NCBI GenBank assembly: GCA_937997605.1
Contig: CALLFD010000398.1
Location: forward strand, 1 to 7,221
Origin: an uncultured Collinsella sp.
Lineage (GTDB): Bacteria > Actinomycetota > Coriobacteriia > Coriobacteriales > Coriobacteriaceae
DNA: 7,221 bases
Direction: 5' to 3'
In this document: one piece after another, positions 1-5,702 of the stretch
How the letters are laid out: the number at the start of each line of letters is the position of its first letter
Numbering within the stretch: the stretch's first letter is position 1
Program-made: the position numbers and the translations under genes
Notes under the pieces: generated by a model
What the model saw: the letters and a program-made list of their open reading frames with translations, nothing else
What the model was told of the DNA's origin: nothing
Database searches by the model: none

Positions 1-2
1 TC

Positions 3-167
3 GACACCGCCGAGTTCGCGATCCCCGGCCTTGACGACGAGTTCCGCGTCATCGTCTCCCCGTGGATTTTGACGGTGCTTGTGACCGACCGCCTGGCTCG
101 CTACTACGAGACGGTCACCAAGCACAACCTCAAGTATCGTCGCTACTATCACCAGTTCGACTACTAA
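3..167 (+). CDS. SIS-domain sugar-phosphate deglycase/isomerase, C-terminal fragment (FrlB-like)
   Basis: This is the last 54 codons of a gene that begins upstream of the window, ending in TAA. The frame is open from base 3. The fragment reads through a hydrophobic helix (VIVSPWILTVLVTDRLARYY) and ends in KHNLKYRRYYHQFDY. From memory, E. coli fructoselysine-6-phosphate deglycase FrlB ends in a similar way (HNPDERRYYGGLVEY), with the RRYY and terminal acidic/aromatic residues matching. FrlB-type SIS proteins cleave a phosphorylated Amadori compound to glucose 6-phosphate and an amino acid in the cytoplasm. The gene lies 46 bp upstream of a PTS IIA gene on the same strand, as expected for an enzyme acting on the PTS product. 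Another SIS sugar isomerase, such as an AgaS- or GlmS-like enzyme, cannot be excluded because the SIS core is not in the window. Confidence 0.68.
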   Translation, partial: DTAEFAIPGLDDEFRVIVSPWILTVLVTDRLARYYETVTKHNLKYRRYYHQFDY

Positions 168-213
168 AGAAAACGGGTGCGGGAACGTGCCGGGCTATTG
201 AGAGGAACACAGA

Positions 214-633
214 ATGAGACAGTACATCATCGCCAGCCATGCGCACTTCGCTACCGGCATCAAGGAGAGCGTCGAACTGCTCTCGGGCGCTCGCGACAAC
301 GTCCACGATCTTTCGATGTTCGTCGATGGCCGCATGGACGTGGCCGAGGAGGCCCAAAAACTGCTGGCAGGCATGTCTGCTGACGATGATGTCGTTGTCT
401 GCACCGACCTCTTTGGCGGCAGCGTCAACAACGAGTTCACCAAGATCGTCCAGACGCGTCCCCGCACGTACCTCGTTACCAACATGAACCTTCCTCTCCT
501 CATCCAGCTGCTGTTCTCTGACGAGTCGGCGCCGGTTGAGGAGACGATTCGCGCCATCGTCGCTGCGGACGATACGCGCGTGAAGTTTGTCAACGATCTT
601 TTGGTCGATGACGACGAGGAAGAAGAGTTCTAA
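214..633 (+). CDS. PTS mannose/fructose/sorbose-family IIA component
   Basis: This 139-residue cytoplasmic protein has the usual length for a stand-alone EIIA of the mannose family. It accepts phosphate from HPr and passes it to IIB. The N-terminus IIASHAHFATGIKESVELLSG fits the family's first strand and active-site loop; His9 aligns with the phosphorylated His of ManX (VIGTHG), although the following Gly is Ala here. TDLFGGSVNNEF (about residues 66-77) and TNMNLPLL (about 89-96) are the other conserved family motifs. ATG 214 is preceded by AGAGGA at 201-206 with a 7-nt gap. The C-terminus is a run of acidic residues closed by Phe (DDDEEEEF). It is the only IIA in the window, so it may serve both IIC-IID pairs. 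A short stem (654-658/662-666) lies between it and IIB. Confidence 0.93.
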   Translation: MRQYIIASHAHFATGIKESVELLSGARDNVHDLSMFVDGRMDVAEEAQKLLAGMSADDDVVVCTDLFGGSVNNEFTKIVQTRPRTYLVTNMNLPLLIQLLFSDESAPVEETIRAIVAADDTRVKFVNDLLVDDDEEEEF

Positions 634-690
634 TCCGCAGCACCTACTGACACGCCGTAAGACGGCACAAGACCTTTGGGGGGTCACATT

Positions 691-1173
691 ATGATTCAGC
701 TACTTCGCGTTGACCATCGCCTGCTTCATGGCCAGGTCGCAGTTTCCTGGGTTCAGGGCCTTGGCTCCAACTGCATCTTCTGCGTGGGCGATAAGGTCGC
801 TAACGACCCGGTGTGGAAGACGACGCTTAAGATGGGCAAGCCTGCCGGCTGCAAGCTCGTCATCAAAGATATGGAGCATGCAATCGAAGCTATCAACTCG
901 GGCGTGACCGACAAGTACAAGATGATCATCTGTGTCGCCACTATTGCTGAGGCAAAGCAGCTTGTTGAGGGCTGCCCGCAGATCAAGTCGGTCAACCTGG
1001 GCAACACCAAGCCCAAGGACGAGAAGCGTCCCGATGCTCGTCAGGTCTCTCGTCAGATCTTCCTGACCGCGGCCGAGGAAGCCGATGTGCGCGAGATGCT
1101 GGATCGTGGCGTTGAGGTCGAGATTCGACCCCTGGCCGATGACCCCAAGGTTGACTGCGCCAGCGTGCTCTAG
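691..1173 (+). CDS. PTS mannose/fructose/sorbose-family IIB component
   Basis: This 160-residue cytoplasmic phosphocarrier receives phosphate from IIA and gives it to the sugar at the IIC/IID channel. The N-terminus MIQLLRVDHRLLHGQVAVSW is the classic family signature (xRxDxRLxHGQV), and His13 is the expected phosphorylated residue. The LGNTKPKDEKRP region and the C-terminal GVEVEIRPLADDP also fit the family, as does the length. I chose ATG 691 rather than the in-frame TTG at 676 because the signature normally starts within a few residues of the N-terminus and a G-rich stretch (678-683) sits 7 nt upstream of 691 as a ribosome binding site. The gene is 57 bp after IIA and 58 bp before IIC, consistent with one operon. 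It is the only IIB in the window. Confidence 0.93.
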   Translation: MIQLLRVDHRLLHGQVAVSWVQGLGSNCIFCVGDKVANDPVWKTTLKMGKPAGCKLVIKDMEHAIEAINSGVTDKYKMIICVATIAEAKQLVEGCPQIKSVNLGNTKPKDEKRPDARQVSRQIFLTAAEEADVREMLDRGVEVEIRPLADDPKVDCASVL

Positions 1174-1184
1174 GCGTTCAATTT

Positions 1185-1204
1185 CGAAGAGTCTGAGCTC
1201 TTCG
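1185..1204 (+). other. Small inverted repeat between IIB and IIC
   Basis: CGAAGAG and CTCTTCG form a 7-bp perfect stem with a 6-nt loop in the 58-nt gap between IIB and IIC. No T-run follows, so it is not an intrinsic terminator. It could be an RNA processing or stabilising element that adjusts the ratio of soluble to membrane subunits, or it may be chance. The IIC ribosome binding site (AGGAAAGGGGG) follows downstream. Confidence 0.3.
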
Positions 1205-1231
1205 TAGTGTCCTATTAGGAAAGGGGGATAT

Positions 1232-2005
1232 ATGCTTACCCAAGCAATCCTCATCGGACTTATCGCCGCATTTGGTAAGTTCGACTTCCAGCTCGGTACG
1301 CTCTATGCGTTCCGCCCCATTGTCCTGTGCCCGCTCGTGGGCCTGGTGCTGGGGGACCTGCAGTCCGGCCTCGCGATCGGCGCCAGCTTGGAGCTTCTGT
1401 TCATGGGCTCGATCTCCATCGGCGCCTACGTGCCGCCTGATGAGACGATCGGCGGCGTGCTCGCCTGCGCCTTCGCTATCCAGCTGGGCCAGAGCACCGA
1501 GGCAGCCATCGCGCTCGCTATGCCCATCGCCACGCTGTGCCTTGCCATCAAGAACATCCTCAACGCCGCCCTGCCGATTCTGGTTGACCGCGCTGATGTC
1601 TTCTCCAGCCAGGGCAACCTTAAGGGTGTCTATGCGATGCACTTCCTGATCGGTTTGACCGGTATCATCATGGCGTTCCTGCTGTGCTCGCTGTCGTTCT
1701 ATCTGGGTGCTGACGCTATCCAGGGCATGCTCGACTTCATCCCGCCCTTTGTCCTTGCTGGCTTTGGCGTGGCCGCCAACATCCTGCCGGCCATGGGCTT
1801 CGCCATGCTCGGCCGCCTGGTGCTCACCAAGCAGCTCGTGCCCTTCTACTTCCTGGGCTTCCTGCTGTGCTCCTACGCCAACGTGCCCGTCCTGGGCGTC
1901 GCCCTGATCGCCATCATCATCGGCATCGACAAGTTCGACCTGCTCGGCCTGGGCGGAGCCCAGCCCCAGCTCTCCGCGGAAGGGGATGAGGACGATGACT
2001 TCTAG
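1232..2005 (+). CDS. PTS mannose/fructose/sorbose-family IIC component, copy 1
   Basis: This is an integral membrane permease of 257 residues, the normal length for the EII-Sor family. With IID it forms the sugar channel. The family signature GDLQSGLAIGASLELLFMG followed by IGAYVPPDE is at residues 41-71, and most of the remainder is hydrophobic membrane segments. ATG 1232 follows AGGAAAGGGGG with a short gap. The C-terminus ends in an acidic tail (GDEDDDF) that overlaps the IID start. Residues 1-178 differ from copy 2 at about 48 positions by my count, concentrated at residues 1-20 and 101-178. Residues 179-257 are identical to copy 2, including at the DNA level. The substitutions cluster where a change in substrate choice could sit, but I cannot assign the sugar. 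Confidence 0.94.
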   Translation: MLTQAILIGLIAAFGKFDFQLGTLYAFRPIVLCPLVGLVLGDLQSGLAIGASLELLFMGSISIGAYVPPDETIGGVLACAFAIQLGQSTEAAIALAMPIATLCLAIKNILNAALPILVDRADVFSSQGNLKGVYAMHFLIGLTGIIMAFLLCSLSFYLGADAIQGMLDFIPPFVLAGFGVAANILPAMGFAMLGRLVLTKQLVPFYFLGFLLCSYANVPVLGVALIAIIIGIDKFDLLGLGGAQPQLSAEGDEDDDF

Positions 2006-2818
2006 TCCCGAGAACAAGATTACGCGCTCCGACCTCGTCAAGAGCGCCGTCAACGTCGGCGCCCTGGGCATGGAGTTCTCCTGGACCTACTACAAGCAGA
2101 TGAACATCGCCTTCTGCCTGATGGTCGCCAACATGCTCAAGAAGATCTACGCCGGCCGCCCCGACGACTACGCCGAGGCCCTGCACCGCCACTGCGCGTT
2201 CTTCAACATCACCGTCCAGTTCGCCCCGTTCGTCGGCGGCATCGCGATGGCCATGGAGGAGAAGGTCGCCCGCGGCGAGATCGAGCCCGAGAGCGTCAAC
2301 GACGTCAAGGCCGCCCTCATGGGCCCGCTGTCCGGCATCGGCGACTCCATCTTCCTGTCGACGCTGCGCGTGGTCGCCGCCGCCGTGGGCATCAGCCTGT
2401 GCCAGGCCGGCAACCCCTTCGGCCCCATCGCCTTCCTGCTCATCTACAACGTCCCCGGCTTCGCGCTGCGCGTCTGGGGCGCCGTCAAGGGCTACGAGCT
2501 GGGCGTGGGCTTCCTGGACGAGGCCCAGAGGACCGGCCTCATGCAGAAGATCATGACCTGCGTGGGAATCGTGGGCGTCATGGTCGTGGGCGCCATGTGC
2601 AAGGACATGTTCTGGGCCAGCATCCCGGTGGCCATCGGCTCGGGCGAGGACGCCCAGACCCTCCAGGACATCCTGGACGGCATCATGCCCGGCATGCTCG
2701 GCATGATCGCCTTCTGGCTGTACTACTGGCTGCTGTCCAAGAAGATCAACCCCATGGTGCTGATCGTGGCCACCATGGTCGTGGGCATCATCGGCGCGTT
2801 CTTCGGCGTGCTGGCGTA
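1766..2818 (+). repeat. 1,053-bp direct repeat, copy 1 (3' IIC plus IID)
   Basis: This stretch appears identical to 4558-5610 at a constant offset of 2,792 bp. Identity was judged by reading both copies and from matching translations in several frames. It begins at codon 179 of IIC, within homologous coding sequence, and ends inside the IID stop codon (TAG here, TAA in copy 2), after which no similarity remains. Confidence 0.92.
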
Positions 2819-2819
2819 G
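1995..2819 (+). CDS. PTS mannose/fructose/sorbose-family IID component, copy 1
   Basis: This 274-residue membrane subunit partners IIC. Family hallmarks are MEFSWTYYKQMNIAFC (residues 26-41, equivalent to the GWNYERxQNLGF region), GPLSGIGDSIFLSTLR (110-125), GNPFGPIAFLLIYNVPGFALR (139-159) and GYELG (166-170), with hydrophobic segments at the C-terminal end. I prefer ATG 1995 because AGGGGA (1981-1986) lies 8 nt upstream. An in-frame ATG at 1986 would add three residues but leaves almost no ribosome-binding gap. The start overlaps the IIC stop by 11 bp, suggesting translational coupling. Third codon positions are almost all G or C: I count five A/T-ending sense codons, four of them in the first nine. 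The whole gene up to the second base of its stop is repeated at 4787-5610. Confidence 0.94.
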   Translation: MTSSPENKITRSDLVKSAVNVGALGMEFSWTYYKQMNIAFCLMVANMLKKIYAGRPDDYAEALHRHCAFFNITVQFAPFVGGIAMAMEEKVARGEIEPESVNDVKAALMGPLSGIGDSIFLSTLRVVAAAVGISLCQAGNPFGPIAFLLIYNVPGFALRVWGAVKGYELGVGFLDEAQRTGLMQKIMTCVGIVGVMVVGAMCKDMFWASIPVAIGSGEDAQTLQDILDGIMPGMLGMIAFWLYYWLLSKKINPMVLIVATMVVGIIGAFFGVLA

Positions 2820-2848
2820 GCTCCTGCGTTCTATTCTGCCCCCAAGGG

Positions 2849-2879
2849 AAACGGCGACCCATTGCGGTCGCCGTTTTTT
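2849..2879 (+). terminator. Rho-independent terminator after IID copy 1
   Basis: AAACGGCGACC (2849-2859) pairs perfectly with GGTCGCCGTTT (2866-2876) around a 6-nt loop, and the 3' arm runs into a T-run at 2874-2879. The 11-bp GC-rich stem with a U-tract is a textbook intrinsic terminator for the IIA-IIB-IIC-IID transcript. It ends only 28 bp before the start codon of the next gene. Confidence 0.92.
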
Positions 2880-2907
2880 ATTACCGAAAGCTAGCTGGAG
2901 GTGCTTC

Positions 2908-3798
2908 GTGATTCGATCTGACAATCCACCCGATAATGGCGTGAGCGGGGCGATGTATCTATTTGGCACGGCGCTCTTGTGGAGTTTTATCGGCATCCTC
3001 GTTCGCGCCAATTCGCAGTCAGCTCTTTTGATCGGTGCCGTCACGGCAATATTTATGGCGCTCTTTATCCTGCTCGTCGGCAGGCCCGTCCTCCGCGTCA
3101 GTCGTCTTATTGTCCTTGTGGCCGTCTGTAACTTCGTAACGGGCACCACGTTTAACTTTGCCAACCAGCTCACGACGGTCGGCAACGCGATCGTTCTGCA
3201 GTACACTTCGATGATTTTCGTTATCGTGTATCAATCGCTCGCAACTCGCACGTTGCCCTCGCCTGCGAAGATTGCCTCCGTGGTGGTTGCTTTTACGGGT
3301 ATGGGACTTTTCTTTTTAGGCGATTTGAGTGCCGAGGGCATGCTCGGCAACCTGCTTGCCGTCATTTCGGGCGCCACCTTTGGGCTGTGTTTCTTTTTGA
3401 ACTCTCGCCCCGATGCGTCGCCCATGGTGTCCTCGCTCATTTCCTGCGGTATCTCGATGCTGCCGATTGTCTATTTTGCCGGCACCCTAGACTCCGTGAG
3501 ACCATTTGAGTGGGGACTCATGCTGGTGCATGGCCTTTTTTGCAGTGGCCTTGCGAGCGTGCTGTATGCCAAGGGGATCGCGCGCACCAACGCGTTTGCG
3601 GCCAACCTGGTTTGCATGAGTGAGGTCGTGCTCGCTCCCTGCTGGTCGGCGCTCTTCTTTGGCGAGGTCTTTCGCTGGAACGAGTTTTTGGGCGCGGCGA
3701 TTATCGTTTTGGTGATTGTGGCCAACTTGGCATCCGATGCCTTTGGCGATGGCTTTCTGGTGACGCTTGTCCGCCATCGAAACAAAGAGCGCGCCTGA
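2908..3798 (+). CDS. EamA-family (DMT superfamily) transporter
   Basis: This 296-residue integral membrane protein has the length and two-fold repeat expected of EamA transporters, which have about ten membrane segments. The first half covers roughly residues 16-138 and the second roughly 145-275. The hallmark motif before the last helix is present at residues 238-254 (SEVVLAPCWSALFFGEV), with Glu253. The start is GTG 2908, supported by GGAGG at 2897-2901 and a 6-nt gap. Family members export amino acids, nucleosides or other metabolites; the substrate here is unknown. Coming after a PTS and a possible deglycase, it could export the released amino acid or amine (inference). Its codon use is much less G/C-biased at third positions than IID. 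It has no obvious promoter of its own and lies just beyond a strong terminator. Confidence 0.88.
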   Translation: MIRSDNPPDNGVSGAMYLFGTALLWSFIGILVRANSQSALLIGAVTAIFMALFILLVGRPVLRVSRLIVLVAVCNFVTGTTFNFANQLTTVGNAIVLQYTSMIFVIVYQSLATRTLPSPAKIASVVVAFTGMGLFFLGDLSAEGMLGNLLAVISGATFGLCFFLNSRPDASPMVSSLISCGISMLPIVYFAGTLDSVRPFEWGLMLVHGLFCSGLASVLYAKGIARTNAFAANLVCMSEVVLAPCWSALFFGEVFRWNEFLGAAIIVLVIVANLASDAFGDGFLVTLVRHRNKERA

Positions 3799-3841
3799 CG
3801 GGATACGTCTGCCGTTTACGGTAAAAAACACTCCGCTGAGC

Positions 3842-3889
3842 GAGTGGTATTAAATAGTAAGAACCTGCATACCTATAATTGGTATCAAA
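3842..3889 (+). promoter_or_regulatory. Promoter with paired TGGTAT operator-like sites, upstream of IIC copy 2
   Basis: A consensus -10 TATAAT lies at 3874-3879. Upstream, AGTGGTATTAAA (3843-3854) contains a weak -35-like TTAAAT with an 18-bp spacer. CTATAATTGGTATC (3873-3886) carries a second TGGTAT exactly 35 bp from the first, spanning the expected transcription start near 3886. Both blocks recur at the same spacing upstream of the SIS gene (6994-7037). ATACC/GGTAT arms (3869-3873/3881-3885) also form an inverted repeat centred on the -10. This suggests dual binding by one regulator. GntR/HutC-type proteins often bind GGTAT-like half-sites, but no regulator gene is in the window to confirm this. 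Confidence 0.72.
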
Positions 3890-4020
3890 TCATTTGTATC
3901 TGGCATGGGTGTTAGCAGCACACCAGGTACGCTTCGAGCCGTGTAATCGAACTCCCGGAATTGATATCAACAACGCGCGCGACGGGAGTGACGACGGTTC
4001 GAGATTCCTTATTGGGAGGA
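3887..4020 (+). promoter_or_regulatory. Long structured 5' leader of IIC copy 2
   Basis: About 137 nt separate the expected transcription start from the IIC copy 2 ATG. The stretch holds a GGTGT/ACACC stem (3908-3912/3920-3924) and a perfect 7-bp pair, ACTCCCG/CGGGAGT (3951-3957/3983-3989). The loop of the latter contains the 10-bp palindrome TTGATATCAA (3961-3970). TCGAA (3947-3951) can alternatively pair with TTCGA (3998-4002). The ribosome binding site TTGGGAGGA is at 4012-4020. I recognise no known riboswitch class. An operator role for the palindrome is also possible. Confidence 0.35.
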
Positions 4021-4023
4021 ATT

Positions 4024-4797
4024 ATGCTTGTCCAAGCAATCCTCGTCGGCTTAGTCGGAGCGTTTGGATGCCTCGACTACCAGCTCGGCACCCTCTACGC
4101 GTTCCGCCCCATCGTCCTGTGCCCGCTCGTGGGCCTGGTGCTGGGGGACCTGCAGACTGGCCTTGCCGTAGGTGCAAGCCTTGAGCTGCTGTTCATGGGC
4201 TCGATCTCCATCGGCGCCTACGTGCCGCCTAACGAAACCGTCGGCGGCGTGCTCGCCTGCGCGTTTGCCATTCAGCTCGGTCAGGGTACCGAGACGGCCA
4301 TCGCACTCGCCATGCCCATCGCCGTCCTTTCGCTGACGATCGGCAACATTACCAACGCCCTGTTCGCCGTGTTTGTCGACATGGCAGACAAGTTCGCCCT
4401 CAAGGGAAACCTTAAAGGCATCTACGCCGTTCATTGGGGAATGGGACTTTGGGGCTGCCTCGAGTACTTCCTGCTGTGTGGCGGCGCCTTCTATCTGGGT
4501 TCCGGCGCCATCCAGGGCCTACTCGACTTTATTCCGTCTTTTGTGATCGATGGTTGCGGCGTGGCCGCCAACATCCTGCCGGCCATGGGCTTCGCCATGC
4601 TCGGCCGCCTGGTGCTCACCAAGCAGCTCGTGCCCTTCTACTTCCTGGGCTTCCTGCTGTGCTCCTACGCCAACGTGCCCGTCCTGGGCGTCGCCCTGAT
4701 CGCCATCATCATCGGCATCGACAAGTTCGACCTGCTCGGCCTGGGCGGAGCCCAGCCCCAGCTCTCCGCGGAAGGGGATGAGGACGATGACTTCTAG
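4024..4797 (+). CDS. PTS mannose/fructose/sorbose-family IIC component, copy 2
   Basis: This is a second 257-residue EII-Sor permease with the same signature (GDLQTGLAVGASLELLFMG, residues 41-59, then IGAYVPPNE). ATG 4024 is chosen because TTGGGAGGA lies 3 nt upstream and the N-terminus aligns residue for residue with copy 1. An in-frame TTG at 3961 would add 21 non-homologous residues and has no support. The first 178 residues are about 73% identical to copy 1, with changes such as Lys16 to Cys and clusters at 101-178. From residue 179 on it is identical. It is the first gene of its transcript and is not preceded by IIA or IIB genes. It therefore probably relies on the IIA and IIB encoded upstream at 214-1173, or on others elsewhere. 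Confidence 0.94.
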   Translation: MLVQAILVGLVGAFGCLDYQLGTLYAFRPIVLCPLVGLVLGDLQTGLAVGASLELLFMGSISIGAYVPPNETVGGVLACAFAIQLGQGTETAIALAMPIAVLSLTIGNITNALFAVFVDMADKFALKGNLKGIYAVHWGMGLWGCLEYFLLCGGAFYLGSGAIQGLLDFIPSFVIDGCGVAANILPAMGFAMLGRLVLTKQLVPFYFLGFLLCSYANVPVLGVALIAIIIGIDKFDLLGLGGAQPQLSAEGDEDDDF

Positions 4798-5610
4798 TCC
4801 CGAGAACAAGATTACGCGCTCCGACCTCGTCAAGAGCGCCGTCAACGTCGGCGCCCTGGGCATGGAGTTCTCCTGGACCTACTACAAGCAGATGAACATC
4901 GCCTTCTGCCTGATGGTCGCCAACATGCTCAAGAAGATCTACGCCGGCCGCCCCGACGACTACGCCGAGGCCCTGCACCGCCACTGCGCGTTCTTCAACA
5001 TCACCGTCCAGTTCGCCCCGTTCGTCGGCGGCATCGCGATGGCCATGGAGGAGAAGGTCGCCCGCGGCGAGATCGAGCCCGAGAGCGTCAACGACGTCAA
5101 GGCCGCCCTCATGGGCCCGCTGTCCGGCATCGGCGACTCCATCTTCCTGTCGACGCTGCGCGTGGTCGCCGCCGCCGTGGGCATCAGCCTGTGCCAGGCC
5201 GGCAACCCCTTCGGCCCCATCGCCTTCCTGCTCATCTACAACGTCCCCGGCTTCGCGCTGCGCGTCTGGGGCGCCGTCAAGGGCTACGAGCTGGGCGTGG
5301 GCTTCCTGGACGAGGCCCAGAGGACCGGCCTCATGCAGAAGATCATGACCTGCGTGGGAATCGTGGGCGTCATGGTCGTGGGCGCCATGTGCAAGGACAT
5401 GTTCTGGGCCAGCATCCCGGTGGCCATCGGCTCGGGCGAGGACGCCCAGACCCTCCAGGACATCCTGGACGGCATCATGCCCGGCATGCTCGGCATGATC
5501 GCCTTCTGGCTGTACTACTGGCTGCTGTCCAAGAAGATCAACCCCATGGTGCTGATCGTGGCCACCATGGTCGTGGGCATCATCGGCGCGTTCTTCGGCG
5601 TGCTGGCGTA
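4558..5610 (+). repeat. 1,053-bp direct repeat, copy 2 (3' IIC plus IID)
   Basis: Matches 1766-2818 with no difference that I could see. The left edge is inside IIC, where both flanks are still homologous but diverged. The right edge is the second base of the IID stop codon (TAA here, TAG in copy 1), where homology ends altogether. Confidence 0.92.
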
Positions 5611-5611
5611 A
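4787..5611 (+). CDS. PTS mannose/fructose/sorbose-family IID component, copy 2
   Basis: This is a 274-residue membrane subunit identical in protein and apparently in DNA to the IID at 1995-2819. The only visible change is the stop codon, TAA instead of TAG. It carries the same MEFSWTYYKQMN and GPLSGIGDSIF family motifs. ATG 4787 is preferred over 4778 for the same ribosome-binding reason, and it overlaps the IIC copy 2 stop by 11 bp. Because the two IID proteins are identical, any difference in substrate between the two transporters must come from the IIC N-terminal two thirds. The gene is followed by a strong terminator and then by the MFS gene. Confidence 0.94.
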   Translation: MTSSPENKITRSDLVKSAVNVGALGMEFSWTYYKQMNIAFCLMVANMLKKIYAGRPDDYAEALHRHCAFFNITVQFAPFVGGIAMAMEEKVARGEIEPESVNDVKAALMGPLSGIGDSIFLSTLRVVAAAVGISLCQAGNPFGPIAFLLIYNVPGFALRVWGAVKGYELGVGFLDEAQRTGLMQKIMTCVGIVGVMVVGAMCKDMFWASIPVAIGSGEDAQTLQDILDGIMPGMLGMIAFWLYYWLLSKKINPMVLIVATMVVGIIGAFFGVLA

Positions 5612-5645
5612 GGGCCCGGCTGCATAGATTTTCGTTGCAACCTGG

Positions 5646-5685
5646 AAAGGGGATGGAGCAGGCCTATGCCCTCCATCCCCTTTTT
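5646..5685 (+). terminator. Rho-independent terminator after IID copy 2
   Basis: AAAGGGGATGGAG (5646-5658) pairs perfectly with CTCCATCCCCTTT (5671-5683), a 13-bp stem around a 12-nt loop that can itself form a GGC/GCC mini-stem, followed by T residues to 5685. It is unrelated in sequence to the terminator after IID copy 1. It ends 17 bp before the MFS start codon, almost touching that gene's ribosome binding site (GAAGGAG, 5691-5697). Confidence 0.92.
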
Positions 5686-5702
5686 GTATAGAAGGAGTTC
5701 GT

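Noticed and set aside
130..687. Minus-strand open frames opposite IIA and similar frames opposite IIB, EamA and MFS
   Set aside because: They are fully contained opposite well-supported genes, lack ribosome binding sites and show no known domains.
676..690. TTG start for IIB at 676
   Set aside because: The family signature with the active-site His normally starts at the first few residues, and ATG 691 has a G-rich ribosome binding site at 678-683 that the TTG start would consume.
1917..3206. Long minus-strand open frame (429 codons), with a sister frame of 360 codons at 4709-5791
   Set aside because: Both lie opposite the IIC-IID genes and exist because nearly every third codon position there is G or C, which removes stop codons on the other strand. 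The translations are rich in His, Asp, Ala and Gly with no recognisable domain, and they are near-identical only because the DNA is repeated.
3811..3826. Possible terminator after EamA (CCGT/ACGG followed by A residues)
   Set aside because: The stem is only 4 bp and is followed by A, not T, on the + strand, so it is not an intrinsic terminator for EamA. No clear terminator was found there.
3990..4008. tRNA T-arm-like sequence GGTTCGAGATTCC
   Set aside because: The flanking bases do not form the required 5-bp T-stem, and no anticodon arm or acceptor stem can be found upstream.
3961..4023. N-terminal extension of IIC copy 2 from an in-frame TTG at 3961
   Set aside because: The added residues have no counterpart in copy 1, are not hydrophobic, and the TTG lies inside a palindrome in the leader. 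ATG 4024 has a strong ribosome binding site.
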